A stretch of 26,984 nucleotides of DNA from CAYJBH01 sp964370825 (GCA_964370825.1 CAYJKY010000040.1:1-26984), one strand, 5' to 3'; counted from the stretch's first letter, positions 1 through 7,557 are shown. Notes: generated from the letters alone by a model not told the origin. Numbers and translations: made by a program.

Positions 1-25
1 GGAGGTTTATAGAGTGTTATCCTGA

Positions 26-547
26 TTAAATGTTATAATTCCTCGAAACATAGGGTATTTCGTCCACACCCTCAACCATATTAAGATATAGCGACAGATA
101 GAAGAAATAGTTTGAAAGGATGCCTAAAATGTCGTGCAACAGCTCCGGCACATTTCCCTTAAGCCTCTCCTCGGCGTAGGCAATGCGGGATAGCCCCTTA
201 AAGTTGTTTCTAATAATATGCGAATAGGTTGCCGCTCTGCACCCATAGGGTAACACAAACATCTCGCAACGCCCCTTTGTTTGTTCCTTTAACCTTTGTG
301 CCGCCTCCTTAACCGTTTCAAATTCTTGCTCGGTCACACTCATAAAGGTCCTAAGCGTTGGGTTTAGATGGTAGACCGTTTCGGTAATAAATTTAAGTTC
401 CGCGTTGAGCTCTTTATCCTCAACATAGCTTGCAAGATGTCCTATCTTGCTGACGATTTCATCACTCATGATTTCAAAATCACAGGCGACACTTTTATTT
501 GGATCCTCGGTTAAAAACGGATAAGATTCATAACTACTTCTGTACAT
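26..547 (-). CDS. PduO-type cob(I)alamin adenosyltransferase, divergent
   Basis: 173 residues. The C-terminal half resembles the PduO-type ATP:cob(I)alamin adenosyltransferase four-helix bundle: a FVLPYGCRAATYSHIIRN segment, then an arginine- and glutamate-bearing helix (LSRIAYAEERLKG), then a last helix ending FFYLSLYLN, matching the family's FVLPGG..A..H.AR...RRAER...YLN layout. The MSDEIVSKIGHLAS segment near residue 27 sits where the family's VDELNS.IG helix lies. The family's N-terminal ATP-binding TRTGDxGxT motif is not recognisable, so catalysis is uncertain. It is the last gene of the corrinoid uptake operon, and its start overlaps the ABC ATPase end by 14 nt. The likely role is converting imported cobalamin or cobinamide to the adenosyl form. 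Alternatively it is a non-catalytic corrinoid-binding relative. The assignment comes from remembered family patterns, not a search. Confidence 0.65.
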   Translation of the reverse strand: MYRSSYESYPFLTEDPNKSVACDFEIMSDEIVSKIGHLASYVEDKELNAELKFITETVYHLNPTLRTFMSVTEQEFETVKEAAQRLKEQTKGRCEMFVLPYGCRAATYSHIIRNNFKGLSRIAYAEERLKGNVPELLHDILGILSNYFFYLSLYLNMVEGVDEIPYVSRNYNI

Positions 548-1307
548 TTAATTTCTCCAACGGTTTATTCAGTCCGGCTAAATATTCTACCACATCAAAG
601 CTATAGGTGTCAGATAAATCCTCTCTTGTGACATCGCAATGGTCTGCATAAAATACTATTTCACCTTTTTTCATGAACAGCCCCTGTTCAAAAAAATTGA
701 GTGCAAGGTTTACATCGTGCAATACTCCGATGACCGAATGCTTTTTATCACTTGACCAGACCTCTAAAAATTCAAAGAGCTCTTTCTGGCTTTTAAGGTC
801 AAGGTGATTTGAAGGCTCATCCAGTAGGATGATCTTCGGCTCCTGTGCAAGGGCTCTTGCGAGCATTACCTTTTGCATCTGTCCGCCCGAAAGGGTTTGT
901 ATGTTGCGCTCCCTTAGGTCGGCAATTCCAACCGACTCAAGACAGTACATAACATATTCCTCATGGTGTTTTTCCGGCTTTGCAAAAATCTTTTTCGGAA
1001 GCTTAACATATCTTCCTAGCATTACCGTGTCAAATACCGAGTATGAGAAATAGGTTGTCGCCTGCTGTGACAGCATTGCAACCATCTGTCCTATCTCAAA
1101 CGGTCTTGTTTTGTTTATCTCGTTACCATAAAGGTTTATGCTCCCCTCATATGGCAGTAATCCGCTTATCGCCTTTAACAAGGTGGTTTTTCCACAGCCG
1201 TTAGCACCTATGATACAAAGATTTTTACCATCAGCAAGGGTGAAGCTCATGTCCTTTATCACTATGTTGTCGCCGTACCCACAGCTAAGATTATTAACTG
1301 TAAGCAT
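534..1307 (-). CDS. btuD: Cobalamin-type ABC transporter ATP-binding protein (BtuD/FecE-like)
   Basis: 257 residues, normal for a FecE/BtuD ATPase. Visible motifs are Walker A GANGCGKTT at residues 34-42, the Q-loop region MLSQQ, the ABC signature LSGGQMQKVMLARAL, Walker B IILLDEP followed by the D-loop SNHLDL, and the switch histidine in GVLHDVN. It hydrolyses ATP on the cytoplasmic face to power the permease encoded just upstream, with one base between the two genes. FecE-type ATPases serve siderophore, haem or corrinoid importers. Corrinoid is preferred because the transcript starts with a cobalamin riboswitch and ends with an adenosyltransferase gene. The symbol rests on that context. Confidence 0.88.
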   Translation of the reverse strand: MLTVNNLSCGYGDNIVIKDMSFTLADGKNLCIIGANGCGKTTLLKAISGLLPYEGSINLYGNEINKTRPFEIGQMVAMLSQQATTYFSYSVFDTVMLGRYVKLPKKIFAKPEKHHEEYVMYCLESVGIADLRERNIQTLSGGQMQKVMLARALAQEPKIILLDEPSNHLDLKSQKELFEFLEVWSSDKKHSVIGVLHDVNLALNFFEQGLFMKKGEIVFYADHCDVTREDLSDTYSFDVVEYLAGLNKPLEKLNVQK

Positions 1308-1308
1308 C

Positions 1309-2328
1309 CTATCTCACCCCCTTTTGCTTTTTGAAAAAGATATACATAAAGAACGGGGCGCCAATAAGTGCGGTGACCGCACCGACCGGTAGGTCAATTG
1401 GGTTTAGAATTACCCTTGCAATTATGTCTGCACACACCATGAAAATTCCACCGAAAAGTGCTGACATGGGTAGTACCAGCGAATGCCTTGCTCCAAACAT
1501 TTTGCGAACCACGTGCGGTGCTATTAAATCAATAAATCCGATAACCCCGACAAAGGACATCGCACATCCGGTAAGTGCCGCCGCAACTAATAGCAATAGC
1601 CATTTGTTTTTCTTTACATCAAGACCCATTGAAAATGCCTGAGTTTCACCAAAGGTCATCATATCCAACTCTCTTGCCCTTAATATAAGTACTATAATTC
1701 CGATAATCGACAATATCGTAACTATCAGAAGCTCAATCGGCTGTTTTCCTGAAAAGCTTCCCATCTGCCAGTAGATTAATCTCTGCATGTTGTCTCGATA
1801 TGTTGCATTTAATACCGTTATCATTGCGTTTAGAAAAAGCGATATTACCATTCCTACCAAAACTATGGTGAAGTTTTGCATGTTTGAGTCCAACTTTGCA
1901 GCAAGCATAACCGCAATTACAACGGTTAAAATGCCACTGACCATACCAACAAAGGGTATGGTCAGTATTCCAAAAAAGGCAAGGCCCATCAACATGGTCA
2001 TACCGGCACCAAGCGAAGCACCTGATGATACGCCGAGCGTGTAGGAGGACGCAAGCGGATTTTGTAAAACCGACTGCATCGTACTTCCTGAAACAGCAAG
2101 CGCCGCCCCCACAACAAACGCCATTAACGTTCGTATGGTTCGCAGGTTCCACACTATACTTACATCGGTGTCGGTTATGCCCTCAAGCAGTTCTATGCCG
2201 AATAGCTTGTGAGCCATCACCCCGGCAACCTCTAAGGGCGAGATAAAGGTTGACCCTATCCCTATCCCCAAAACAATTACCACTATTGAGAGCAAAATTG
2301 ATGTTATTACCTTAATTTTTAACGACAT
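1309..2328 (-). CDS. btuC: FecCD/BtuC-family ABC transporter permease
   Basis: 339 residues, strongly hydrophobic, with about ten membrane segments as usual for FecCD/BtuC permeases. Family hallmarks seen are RTIRTLMAFVVGAALAVSG near residues 60-80, the Q-NPLASSYTLGVSSGAS stretch, and GVIGFIDLIAPHVVR near residue 260, the coupling-helix region that contacts the ATPase. The gene overlaps btuF by one base (TAATG junction) and is followed after one base by the ATPase gene, so the three are translationally coupled. Substrate is inferred as cobalamin or a precursor from the upstream riboswitch. Iron-siderophore permeases look the same at this level. Confidence 0.9.
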   Translation of the reverse strand: MSLKIKVITSILLSIVVIVLGIGIGSTFISPLEVAGVMAHKLFGIELLEGITDTDVSIVWNLRTIRTLMAFVVGAALAVSGSTMQSVLQNPLASSYTLGVSSGASLGAGMTMLMGLAFFGILTIPFVGMVSGILTVVIAVMLAAKLDSNMQNFTIVLVGMVISLFLNAMITVLNATYRDNMQRLIYWQMGSFSGKQPIELLIVTILSIIGIIVLILRARELDMMTFGETQAFSMGLDVKKNKWLLLLVAAALTGCAMSFVGVIGFIDLIAPHVVRKMFGARHSLVLPMSALFGGIFMVCADIIARVILNPIDLPVGAVTALIGAPFFMYIFFKKQKGVR

Positions 2329-3323
2329 TATTCAGCATATACCTCAGGGTAAAGACGCTTTGCCATCTCGTCCATTGCCTTTACAATGTTGTGATTCGGC
2401 AGGGAAGATGCGCTGTTATCGATGTAATAAACATCACCGTTTGCAACGGCGGTTACCACATCCCAACCATTCCTTGCAAGTATTTCATCCACTGCATTCT
2501 CGATATAGGTAACGTTAGTAAAAATGACATCCGGGTTTGCCGTCAGTATCTGTTCCTCGCCTACACCTATCCAGGAGTTCTGGTCTCCTAAAGCATTCAC
2601 TCCGCCTACTATCTCGATAATCTCGTTAAGGAAGGTACCGCTTCCGGTACTGTACATGTCAGGAGCAGCTGCAATCTCAAAATACACAGTCTTCTTCTCG
2701 GATATCTCAGCGGACTTTTCTTGATACATCGCTATCGCCGAGGTCATGTCAAGAAGCATTGCTTCAGCGGCCGACTCTGCAGATAAAAGAGTTCCTAACA
2801 CCTCTATGTCCTGTGCGATTTCACTGATAGAGTTTGCTGTCGGGAAGGTAGCAATGGTTGTTCCGGAATCTCTTAACACGGTGAAGGGGTCTTCACCGCC
2901 TGCGGCGGTAATGTTAGTGGTTAGAATTAAATCCGGCTCAAGGGCAGTTATCTGCTCAAGGTCAGGGTTCATCATGTCAAAAACCAATACGTCCTCCGGT
3001 AGCCCTTGTGCCATATCATAGGCAGTTACGGCAACGATATTGCCGGCGTAACCGAGGTCGACCAGCTTTTCGGTAATTGATGGGGCATAGGAAACTATCT
3101 TGGTGTAGCTGTCCTTAACCTCTATGATGTTGCCGGCACGATCGGTAACAGTAGTTGCAGTATCCTCCACCGGTGACTCTGGGGCTTCCGATTCCGGCTC
3201 TGTGGGTACTGAAGAACTTGTCTCGTCCGGAGTGGACGAGACCGTCTCCTCCGCCGGTGCTGAACAGCCCACGACAGAAATCGCCAGAGCCAACATTAAT
3301 ACTAACGCCAATAACTTTTTCAT
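2328..3323 (-). CDS. btuF: Corrinoid-binding lipoprotein (BtuF-like, periplasmic binding protein fold)
   Basis: 331 residues. The N-terminus has a lysine pair, a hydrophobic stretch and the lipobox SVVGC, giving a lipid-anchored cysteine near residue 20, followed by a Ser/Pro/Glu-rich linker to about residue 55. The binding domain begins with VTDRAGNIIEV and contains KIVSYAPSITEKLVDLGYAGNIVAVT, typical of class III BtuF/FhuD receptors with one long helix between lobes. Further signatures are EQITALEPDLILTT and EQILTANPDVIFTN. It captures substrate outside the membrane and delivers it to the permease. An AGGAG site lies seven bases before the ATG. First gene after the riboswitch terminator, so directly repressed when cobalamin is abundant. 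Confidence 0.88.
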   Translation of the reverse strand: MKKLLALVLMLALAISVVGCSAPAEETVSSTPDETSSSVPTEPESEAPESPVEDTATTVTDRAGNIIEVKDSYTKIVSYAPSITEKLVDLGYAGNIVAVTAYDMAQGLPEDVLVFDMMNPDLEQITALEPDLILTTNITAAGGEDPFTVLRDSGTTIATFPTANSISEIAQDIEVLGTLLSAESAAEAMLLDMTSAIAMYQEKSAEISEKKTVYFEIAAAPDMYSTGSGTFLNEIIEIVGGVNALGDQNSWIGVGEEQILTANPDVIFTNVTYIENAVDEILARNGWDVVTAVANGDVYYIDNSASSLPNHNIVKAMDEMAKRLYPEVYAE

Positions 3324-3356
3324 TTAAACATTCTCCTCGTTTCTTTGTAATACAAC

Positions 3357-3382
3357 AAAACCCAACCTATCAAGGTTGGGTT
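3357..3382 (-). terminator. Riboswitch-linked intrinsic terminator before btuF
   Basis: A perfect 10-bp inverted repeat (AACCCAACCT at 3359-3368, AGGTTGGGTT at 3373-3382) with a 4-nt loop. Read on the minus strand it is followed by TTTTGTTGT. It lies between the cobalamin riboswitch and btuF, the position expected for the expression platform, so the riboswitch probably acts by transcription termination. The competing antiterminator pairing was not resolved. Confidence 0.75.
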
Positions 3383-3431
3383 TAAGGCATAAAAGACCTA
3401 AACACAACCTCATTATCCTGTGAGAATTGCT

Positions 3432-3782
3432 GTCCTGTGCAAAGGCAGGTTTTCCGACTTAACGTCAACAGCTCAGCCTTCCCAAATATAATCAATCAAT
3501 TTGAAAAACGATACAACATTTTTCAACCCAATAGCATAGCTATTGGGTGCACACTAAAGTGTGCAATTGAAGATTTTGAAGTAGTTTATGTGCATTTCAT
3601 GCACGAAAATCAAGCAAAGCTTGATTTTGAAAAACATACTGTTTTTCAGGTTAAACTACTTTAACTCAGTGGCAAATTTGAACTGTTATAGACCTTATTA
3701 CGGCAACAGGTATTGTTTCGGAATTACACCGAATTCCCTTTTAAAATATCCGTCGAAAGACAGACATTCACCTTTTGCAGGC
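3432..3782 (-). promoter_or_regulatory. Cobalamin riboswitch with an expanded variable arm
   Basis: On the minus strand the leader shows the order of conserved cobalamin-riboswitch blocks: a TGCAAAAGG/CCTTTGCA closing stem, AAAAGGGAATTCGGTG with TAATTCCGAAAC, CCTGTTGCCGTAA, GCCACTG (3667-3673), GGGAAGGC (3476-3483), and a variant B12-box AAGTCGGAAAACCTGCC. It starts within a few bases of a strong promoter and ends upstream of a terminator hairpin and btuF. The loop between GCCACTG and GGGAAGGC is normally short but here holds about 183 nt of hairpins (described separately). All core blocks remain on both sides, so function may be preserved. Binding of adenosyl- or hydroxocobalamin is known for the family and was not tested here. 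Confidence 0.85.
3484..3666. repeat. Hairpin array inside the riboswitch variable arm (long copy of a dispersed repeat)
   Basis: Six perfect stems lie in a row: TTGAAAAA/TTTTTCAA (3501-3526), CCCAATAGC/GCTATTGGG (3527-3547, 3-nt loop), TGCACAC/GTGTGCA (3548-3565), GTGCAT/ATGCAC (3590-3604), AAAATCAAGC/GCTTGATTTT (3606-3628, AAA loop) and TGAAAAAC/GTTTTTCA (3628-3648). The last three are enclosed by a 10-bp inverted repeat, AAGTAGTTTA (3579-3588) with TAAACTACTT (3652-3661). The left end (TTGAAAAACGATA) and right end (GTTTTTCA.GTTAAACTACT) match the two short copies at 15.3 and 26.9 kb. This suggests an element inserted into the riboswitch arm. Confidence 0.8.
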
Positions 3783-3785
3783 TTT

Positions 3786-3814
3786 ATTATATTACATGCT
3801 ATTGCTAATGTCAA
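3786..3814 (-). promoter_or_regulatory. Sigma-A promoter of the cobalamin operon, inside the truA 3' end
   Basis: On the minus strand, TTGACA (3809-3814) and TATAAT (3786-3791) are separated by exactly 17 bases, a consensus match at all twelve positions. The truA stop codon is at 3792-3794, so the -35 and spacer are part of truA coding sequence. Transcription would start just before the first paired strand of the riboswitch. Confidence 0.85.
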
Positions 3815-4571
3815 GAAATTTCTCCGGTATCACTTCATAAAAAACAGTATCTAAGGTAAGTCCCTTGGATTTCGCTGTTGTACCTCTGTGTCCTCTGTCT
3901 TTTGTCTCAATCAGCGTAGGTATGCAGTTTTTCGGAAGTCTGCCGGCTCCTATCTCTATAAGAGTGCCGACCATAATTCTAACCATTTTATACAAAAATC
4001 CGTCAGCAACGACAGAAAAGTTTATCACCTCTCCCTCTGTCCACACCCTACTATCGTATACGGTTCTTACCGTGTCTGCAGGTATTCCTTCGGGGCTTTT
4101 TCCGCAAAAACTTCTAAAATCATGTTTTCCGATATACGCCGGCGCGGCAAACATCATATCTTCGGCGTTAAGCGGTTCGGGGTAGTGGGCAACATATTTC
4201 GAGCTGAAAGGGTTTTGCACTCTACCATTGCAGATGCGATATACATACCGTTTTGCAACGGCATGATACCTTGCATGAAAATCCTCCGATACCTCCTCTG
4301 AGGTCATTACTCGGATATCACCCGGTAAAAATTGATTAAGTGCTCCCGCTATTTGCCACGGTTTTATGTATTTTTCGGCGTGATAGTTTGCCACGTAACC
4401 GTTAGCGTGAACTCCGGCATCGGTACGTGAACAACCTATAATCGCCAATCGTTCGCCGTATATCTTTTCAATTGCATCCTGTAGCACTGTACAGACGGCA
4501 ATGGCATTTTTCTGCACCTGAAAACCATGATACCTTGTGCCGATATATGCGATGGTGAGCTTTATGTTCAT
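3792..4571 (-). CDS. truA: tRNA pseudouridine(38-40) synthase TruA
   Basis: 259 residues, usual length for bacterial TruA. The N-terminus KLTIAYIGTRYHGFQVQ and the catalytic block GCSRTDAGVHANGYVANY are diagnostic; Asp51 in RTDAGVHA is the nucleophile. Other family segments are ARYHAVAKRYVYRI, HDFRSFCGKSPE and GFLYKMVRIMVGTLIEIG near residues 205-220. It converts uridines 38-40 of the tRNA anticodon arm to pseudouridine in the cytoplasm. Its start overlaps the end of proC by four bases (ATGA), so it is translationally coupled to proC. The promoter of the downstream cobalamin operon is embedded in its last codons. Confidence 0.97.
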   Translation of the reverse strand: MNIKLTIAYIGTRYHGFQVQKNAIAVCTVLQDAIEKIYGERLAIIGCSRTDAGVHANGYVANYHAEKYIKPWQIAGALNQFLPGDIRVMTSEEVSEDFHARYHAVAKRYVYRICNGRVQNPFSSKYVAHYPEPLNAEDMMFAAPAYIGKHDFRSFCGKSPEGIPADTVRTVYDSRVWTEGEVINFSVVADGFLYKMVRIMVGTLIEIGAGRLPKNCIPTLIETKDRGHRGTTAKSKGLTLDTVFYEVIPEKFLDISNSM

Positions 4572-5380
4572 CCTCTTTCGCCTCTGATTTCAAGTCCACG
4601 GTCTATACAGGCATCACAGCCCTGCTTAATAATTTCAGGCAAATCAACCTTGTTAAAATGCTCAATAGTCTGTGCAGTAAGACCTCCCGGTGTGCATATC
4701 CCGTCGATAAGTTGTTGTGCCGATTTATCGCTGTTCAACAGCAGTTCGGCAGAACCTTTAAAGCTCTGCGCTGTAAGCTGTAAAGCCGTTTCATACTCGA
4801 CACCCCTTGCGGCTACCGCACGAGCAATGCTCTCTATAAAATAATAAACATATGCGGGGGTAGAACCGTTTGCCGGTACCACCGCAAACAGTTGTTCTCC
4901 ATCAACCCTTTTCACTATTCCCATGGAGGAAAAAAGCTTTTCAACAACTGAAACTTTATCCTCCGACACACCGTCGCTTGCCGCCATGGCAGTAGCGCCT
5001 ATGCCTATTAAAAGAGGTGTATTTGGCATGATACATACAACCTCGGTTTCAGATCCGAGATGGTTTTTTATATACTTAAAGTCAATTCCTGCGGCTATTG
5101 ATATGATGAGCTGATTGTGTGACGGATTATACTCTGCAAGTTGCGGCATTAGGGTGTCAAACGCCTGCGGAGGTATTGCAAGCATCAAAAAATCACAATC
5201 ATTTCTCAGCTTTTCATACCCGTCTGCTATAATATAGCCCTCATCGCTAAACTCATTTATCAGTTTTTCGCTGAGATCAAAAAGCAGCAGTTCCTCCTTT
5301 TTTACCACGCCGCATGAAACGGCACCTCTAATAACGGCCCCGCCCATATGGCCGATACCTATAACTCCGAGCTTATACAT
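4568..5380 (-). CDS. proC: Pyrroline-5-carboxylate reductase
   Basis: 270 residues, standard for ProC. It has the N-terminal Rossmann motif GVIGIGHMGGAVIRG (residues 5-19), VVCIMPNTPLLIGIGATAM around residues 113-132, and the C-terminal dimerisation region with CTPGGLTAQTIEHF, corresponding to the family's SPGGTT. It catalyses NAD(P)H-dependent reduction of 1-pyrroline-5-carboxylate to L-proline, the last step of proline synthesis. A GGAG site precedes the ATG. It lies 24 bases after a 31-residue peptide gene and overlaps truA, so it seems part of the minus-strand run that starts with the lipoprotein gene at 7521. Confidence 0.96.
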   Translation of the reverse strand: MYKLGVIGIGHMGGAVIRGAVSCGVVKKEELLLFDLSEKLINEFSDEGYIIADGYEKLRNDCDFLMLAIPPQAFDTLMPQLAEYNPSHNQLIISIAAGIDFKYIKNHLGSETEVVCIMPNTPLLIGIGATAMAASDGVSEDKVSVVEKLFSSMGIVKRVDGEQLFAVVPANGSTPAYVYYFIESIARAVAARGVEYETALQLTAQSFKGSAELLLNSDKSAQQLIDGICTPGGLTAQTIEHFNKVDLPEIIKQGCDACIDRGLEIRGERG

Positions 5381-5404
5381 GTTTTCTCCGTTTCTGTAAA
5401 TATT

Positions 5405-5500
5405 TTATATAAAAGACATTATGCTAATCAGTGTTCCGGCTATGAGGCTCACCACCATTAGTGCCGCAAGTAATAACGCAATAACTTTTTTCATCTTCAT
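5405..5500 (-). CDS. 31-residue hydrophobic membrane peptide
   Basis: A short reading frame on the minus strand encodes 31 residues: a start MKMKKV, then an almost unbroken hydrophobic stretch of about 24 residues (ALLLAALMVVSLIAGTL) and a C-terminal SFI. It could be one membrane helix with the basic end inside. A modest AGGAAA site lies about nine bases upstream. It fits closely between the response regulator gene (28-base gap) and proC (24-base gap), which would otherwise be an unusually wide gap in this compact run. I do not recognise a family and give no function. It could instead be a degraded signal-peptide remnant. Confidence 0.5.
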   Translation of the reverse strand: MKMKKVIALLLAALMVVSLIAGTLISIMSFI

Positions 5501-5528
5501 TCTTTATATTTCCTATGATTACACTTTC

Positions 5529-6230
5529 TTAATCCGAGTTCCAGCGGTAGCCGTAGCCCCATACCGTTAATATATGTTTCGGGTTGGACGGGTTTTCCTC
5601 TATCTTCATCCTTAAACGACGAATGTTTACATCCACTATTTTTACGTCGCCATAGTAGTTGTCACCCCAAACACCCTTTAAAATTTGCTCCCTCACCATT
5701 GCGACGTTGGGGTTTTTAAAGAACAACATCATTATACCGTACTCAACCTGGGTCAGATCAACCGCCTCACCGTTTTTGTAGAGTAGGTGGCTTGAAGGGC
5801 AGAGTTCAAATACGCCCGCCGTTATCCTTCCGTCATCACCTGTCGCAACGTCTCCTGCACGATCCACACGCCTACACAGTGCGTCAACCCTTGCAAGAAG
5901 CAGTGCGACCGAAAATGGCTTGGTAATATAGTCGTCGGCCCCTATGGAAAGACCGGAGATTTTGTCCGACTCCTGCGTCTTAGCGCTTAGGATAATTATT
6001 CCAACGTTTTGATCGTCCTTTCGGATAATTTCACACAGTGAAAATCCGTTCATACGAGGAAGCATAACATCTAAAATTGCAACATCAAATTTTTCTACAT
6101 CGGTGCTGAAAAACTCAAGTGCCTGCTCTGCCGTTGCAGCCTCAACAACCTCATATCCCGCGACCGAAAGGTTAAGTGCCAACATCTCACGAATGGAGGT
6201 TTCGTCCTCTACTACAAGAATTCTTTTCAT
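5529..6230 (-). CDS. OmpR/PhoB-family response regulator
   Basis: 233 residues. The receiver domain (about 1-120) has the acidic pair E8-D9, the phosphoacceptor Asp54 in AILDVMLPRMNG, Ser82 at the switch position and Lys104 in TKPF. A linker is followed by a winged-helix DNA-binding domain (about 135-233) with LTQVEYGIMMLFFKNP, the recognition region VDVNIRRLRMKIEENP and the wing ILTVWGYGYRW. All residues needed for phosphorylation are present. No histidine kinase gene lies beside it, so its partner is elsewhere or absent. The gene follows the lipoprotein gene by 31 bases and probably shares its transcript. Targets are unknown; the adjacent divergent pilus cluster is an obvious candidate, by position only. 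Confidence 0.93.
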   Translation of the reverse strand: MKRILVVEDETSIREMLALNLSVAGYEVVEAATAEQALEFFSTDVEKFDVAILDVMLPRMNGFSLCEIIRKDDQNVGIIILSAKTQESDKISGLSIGADDYITKPFSVALLLARVDALCRRVDRAGDVATGDDGRITAGVFELCPSSHLLYKNGEAVDLTQVEYGIMMLFFKNPNVAMVREQILKGVWGDNYYGDVKIVDVNIRRLRMKIEENPSNPKHILTVWGYGYRWNSD

Positions 6231-6261
6231 GTCACTCCTTTTACATCTAAATTAATACCAT

Positions 6262-7521
6262 TTAATACATCTGTTGTATTCCGTCCATCAAAAACGACTG
6301 TTCATACTCGGTAAGTTGGTCGTAGGTGGTAGCATATATCCTAAAACTTCCCAAATGCAATACCTGCTCAGTTTCACCCTCAGGGTACTCTATACCTTGT
6401 GTGCTCTCGGTTACATCCATGGTAAATAATATACTTGTTCCATTTAAATCGGTAACGGAAAAGCCGTCTTCCTTATGAACAAAGGAAATGTCGTTATACC
6501 AATGTGGAGGTATTAACACCAAAAACGCAAGTCTTGTATTTACTATCCCGATGTATTTTGGGCTCTGTTGATCCTTTGAAATATCATAAAACCCTACCAT
6601 AAGATATCCGCTACCGTCCATACCTTCCGGCGATGTCATCAATGCCGGCTGTTCCACAACACCATCACCGTCTATATCGAAGGATTGCAACAACGGTACG
6701 TTATGCGTCAAAAGCTGTTGCTGTTCTAAAATCCCCACAGCTTCACCGGATGAAAATTTGATAAGGTCGGCGGTCGAATAATTCTGTGCATCAAGTCCGT
6801 CGACAGCTATATATTTATCCTCATCACCTTGAGAAAATAAAAGCTGTTTTGCCTCCATAATATTTATGTTTGGCGTTCCGAGGTAGAGCTGAACAGGTAT
6901 TCCGTCGGCAAGCGAGATTATTCGCATGTTCATCGAACCTTCTCTGGTGGAGGGCAATGCAAAAACAATCTCCTTTTCGCTCTCTCCCTGAATGTCGGCA
7001 AAAATCATTGCTCGGTAATCCTGTGCAAAGACCGACTCTATCACATCTGCCTGCTCATTATAGCGATAAATTGCAAGATACCTCTCGTTACCGGTAACAC
7101 CGGAATAGCTAACCGTCAGGTATGGTGCGGCATCGGTTTCGAGATATACAAACTCCGCGCCCTCAACATCATTTCCGAGACCGGTTGTAGCATAGTGTAC
7201 CGTAAACCCCTCATCGGTTTTTCTCAGTAGCGCAAGATTAATATCGGTGCCGGAATTAGAATTACTGTAAAAGGTAATCAATGATTGTTCGCCGGAAAAG
7301 CTTCCGTCATCAACAAACAACGCACCTGTGTCGGCGCCATCGGTCGGGGTTATTATAACGGCGTGATCACCGGCATGATTTTTAATAGCGTCAAAGGCGG
7401 CACCATGTAGCTCGTCGGGCTGAGGCGCAACCAACAACTCCTCGACATTAGTGCCTATAAGCCCGCCGGAACAACCGCAAAAAAGCAGTAAGGTAAAAAG
7501 TAAAAAAATTAATCTTTTCAT
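6262..7521 (-). CDS. Secreted lipoprotein with beta-propeller-like DxDGDG motif
   Basis: 419 residues from the ATG at 7521; a longer TTG frame to 7557 would start inside the promoter. The N-terminus is MKRLIFLLFTLLLFCGCSGG: a basic start, hydrophobic core and lipobox LFCGC, with Cys17 the likely lipidated residue. The body is beta-rich with spaced repeats such as VFADIQGESEKEIVFAL and LQSFDIDGDGVVEQPAL; the latter is a calcium-loop motif typical of FG-GAP/VCBS propellers. It would sit on the outer face of the membrane. Function is not recognisable; pairing with a response regulator suggests a possible sensor or envelope role. No Shine-Dalgarno site is present because the promoter -10 lies only seven bases before the ATG. 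Confidence 0.75.
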   Translation of the reverse strand: MKRLIFLLFTLLLFCGCSGGLIGTNVEELLVAPQPDELHGAAFDAIKNHAGDHAVIITPTDGADTGALFVDDGSFSGEQSLITFYSNSNSGTDINLALLRKTDEGFTVHYATTGLGNDVEGAEFVYLETDAAPYLTVSYSGVTGNERYLAIYRYNEQADVIESVFAQDYRAMIFADIQGESEKEIVFALPSTREGSMNMRIISLADGIPVQLYLGTPNINIMEAKQLLFSQGDEDKYIAVDGLDAQNYSTADLIKFSSGEAVGILEQQQLLTHNVPLLQSFDIDGDGVVEQPALMTSPEGMDGSGYLMVGFYDISKDQQSPKYIGIVNTRLAFLVLIPPHWYNDISFVHKEDGFSVTDLNGTSILFTMDVTESTQGIEYPEGETEQVLHLGSFRIYATTYDQLTEYEQSFLMDGIQQMY

Positions 7522-7528
7522 GTGAGCT

Positions 7529-7557
7529 ATTATAACACCGTCATAAAACATTTGCAA
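7529..7557 (-). promoter_or_regulatory. Promoter of the lipoprotein operon, likely leaderless transcript
   Basis: On the minus strand, TTGCAA (7552-7557) and TATAAT (7529-7534) are 17 bases apart. The ATG starts at 7521, only seven bases after the -10, so the transcription start should fall at or next to the ATG. No ribosome binding site can fit. The promoter choice also fixes the start codon. Confidence 0.75.

Noticed and set aside
1733..2152. 139-codon minus-strand frame inside the permease gene
   Set aside because: It is an out-of-frame shadow of btuC, with Cys/His-rich nonsense composition.
3501..3648. Hairpin series considered as a CRISPR array
   Set aside because: The hairpins differ from one another and there are no equal repeats or spacers.
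7522..7557. Upstream TTG start for the lipoprotein gene
   Set aside because: It would begin within the -35 element, and it puts 12 extra residues before a normal lipoprotein signal.
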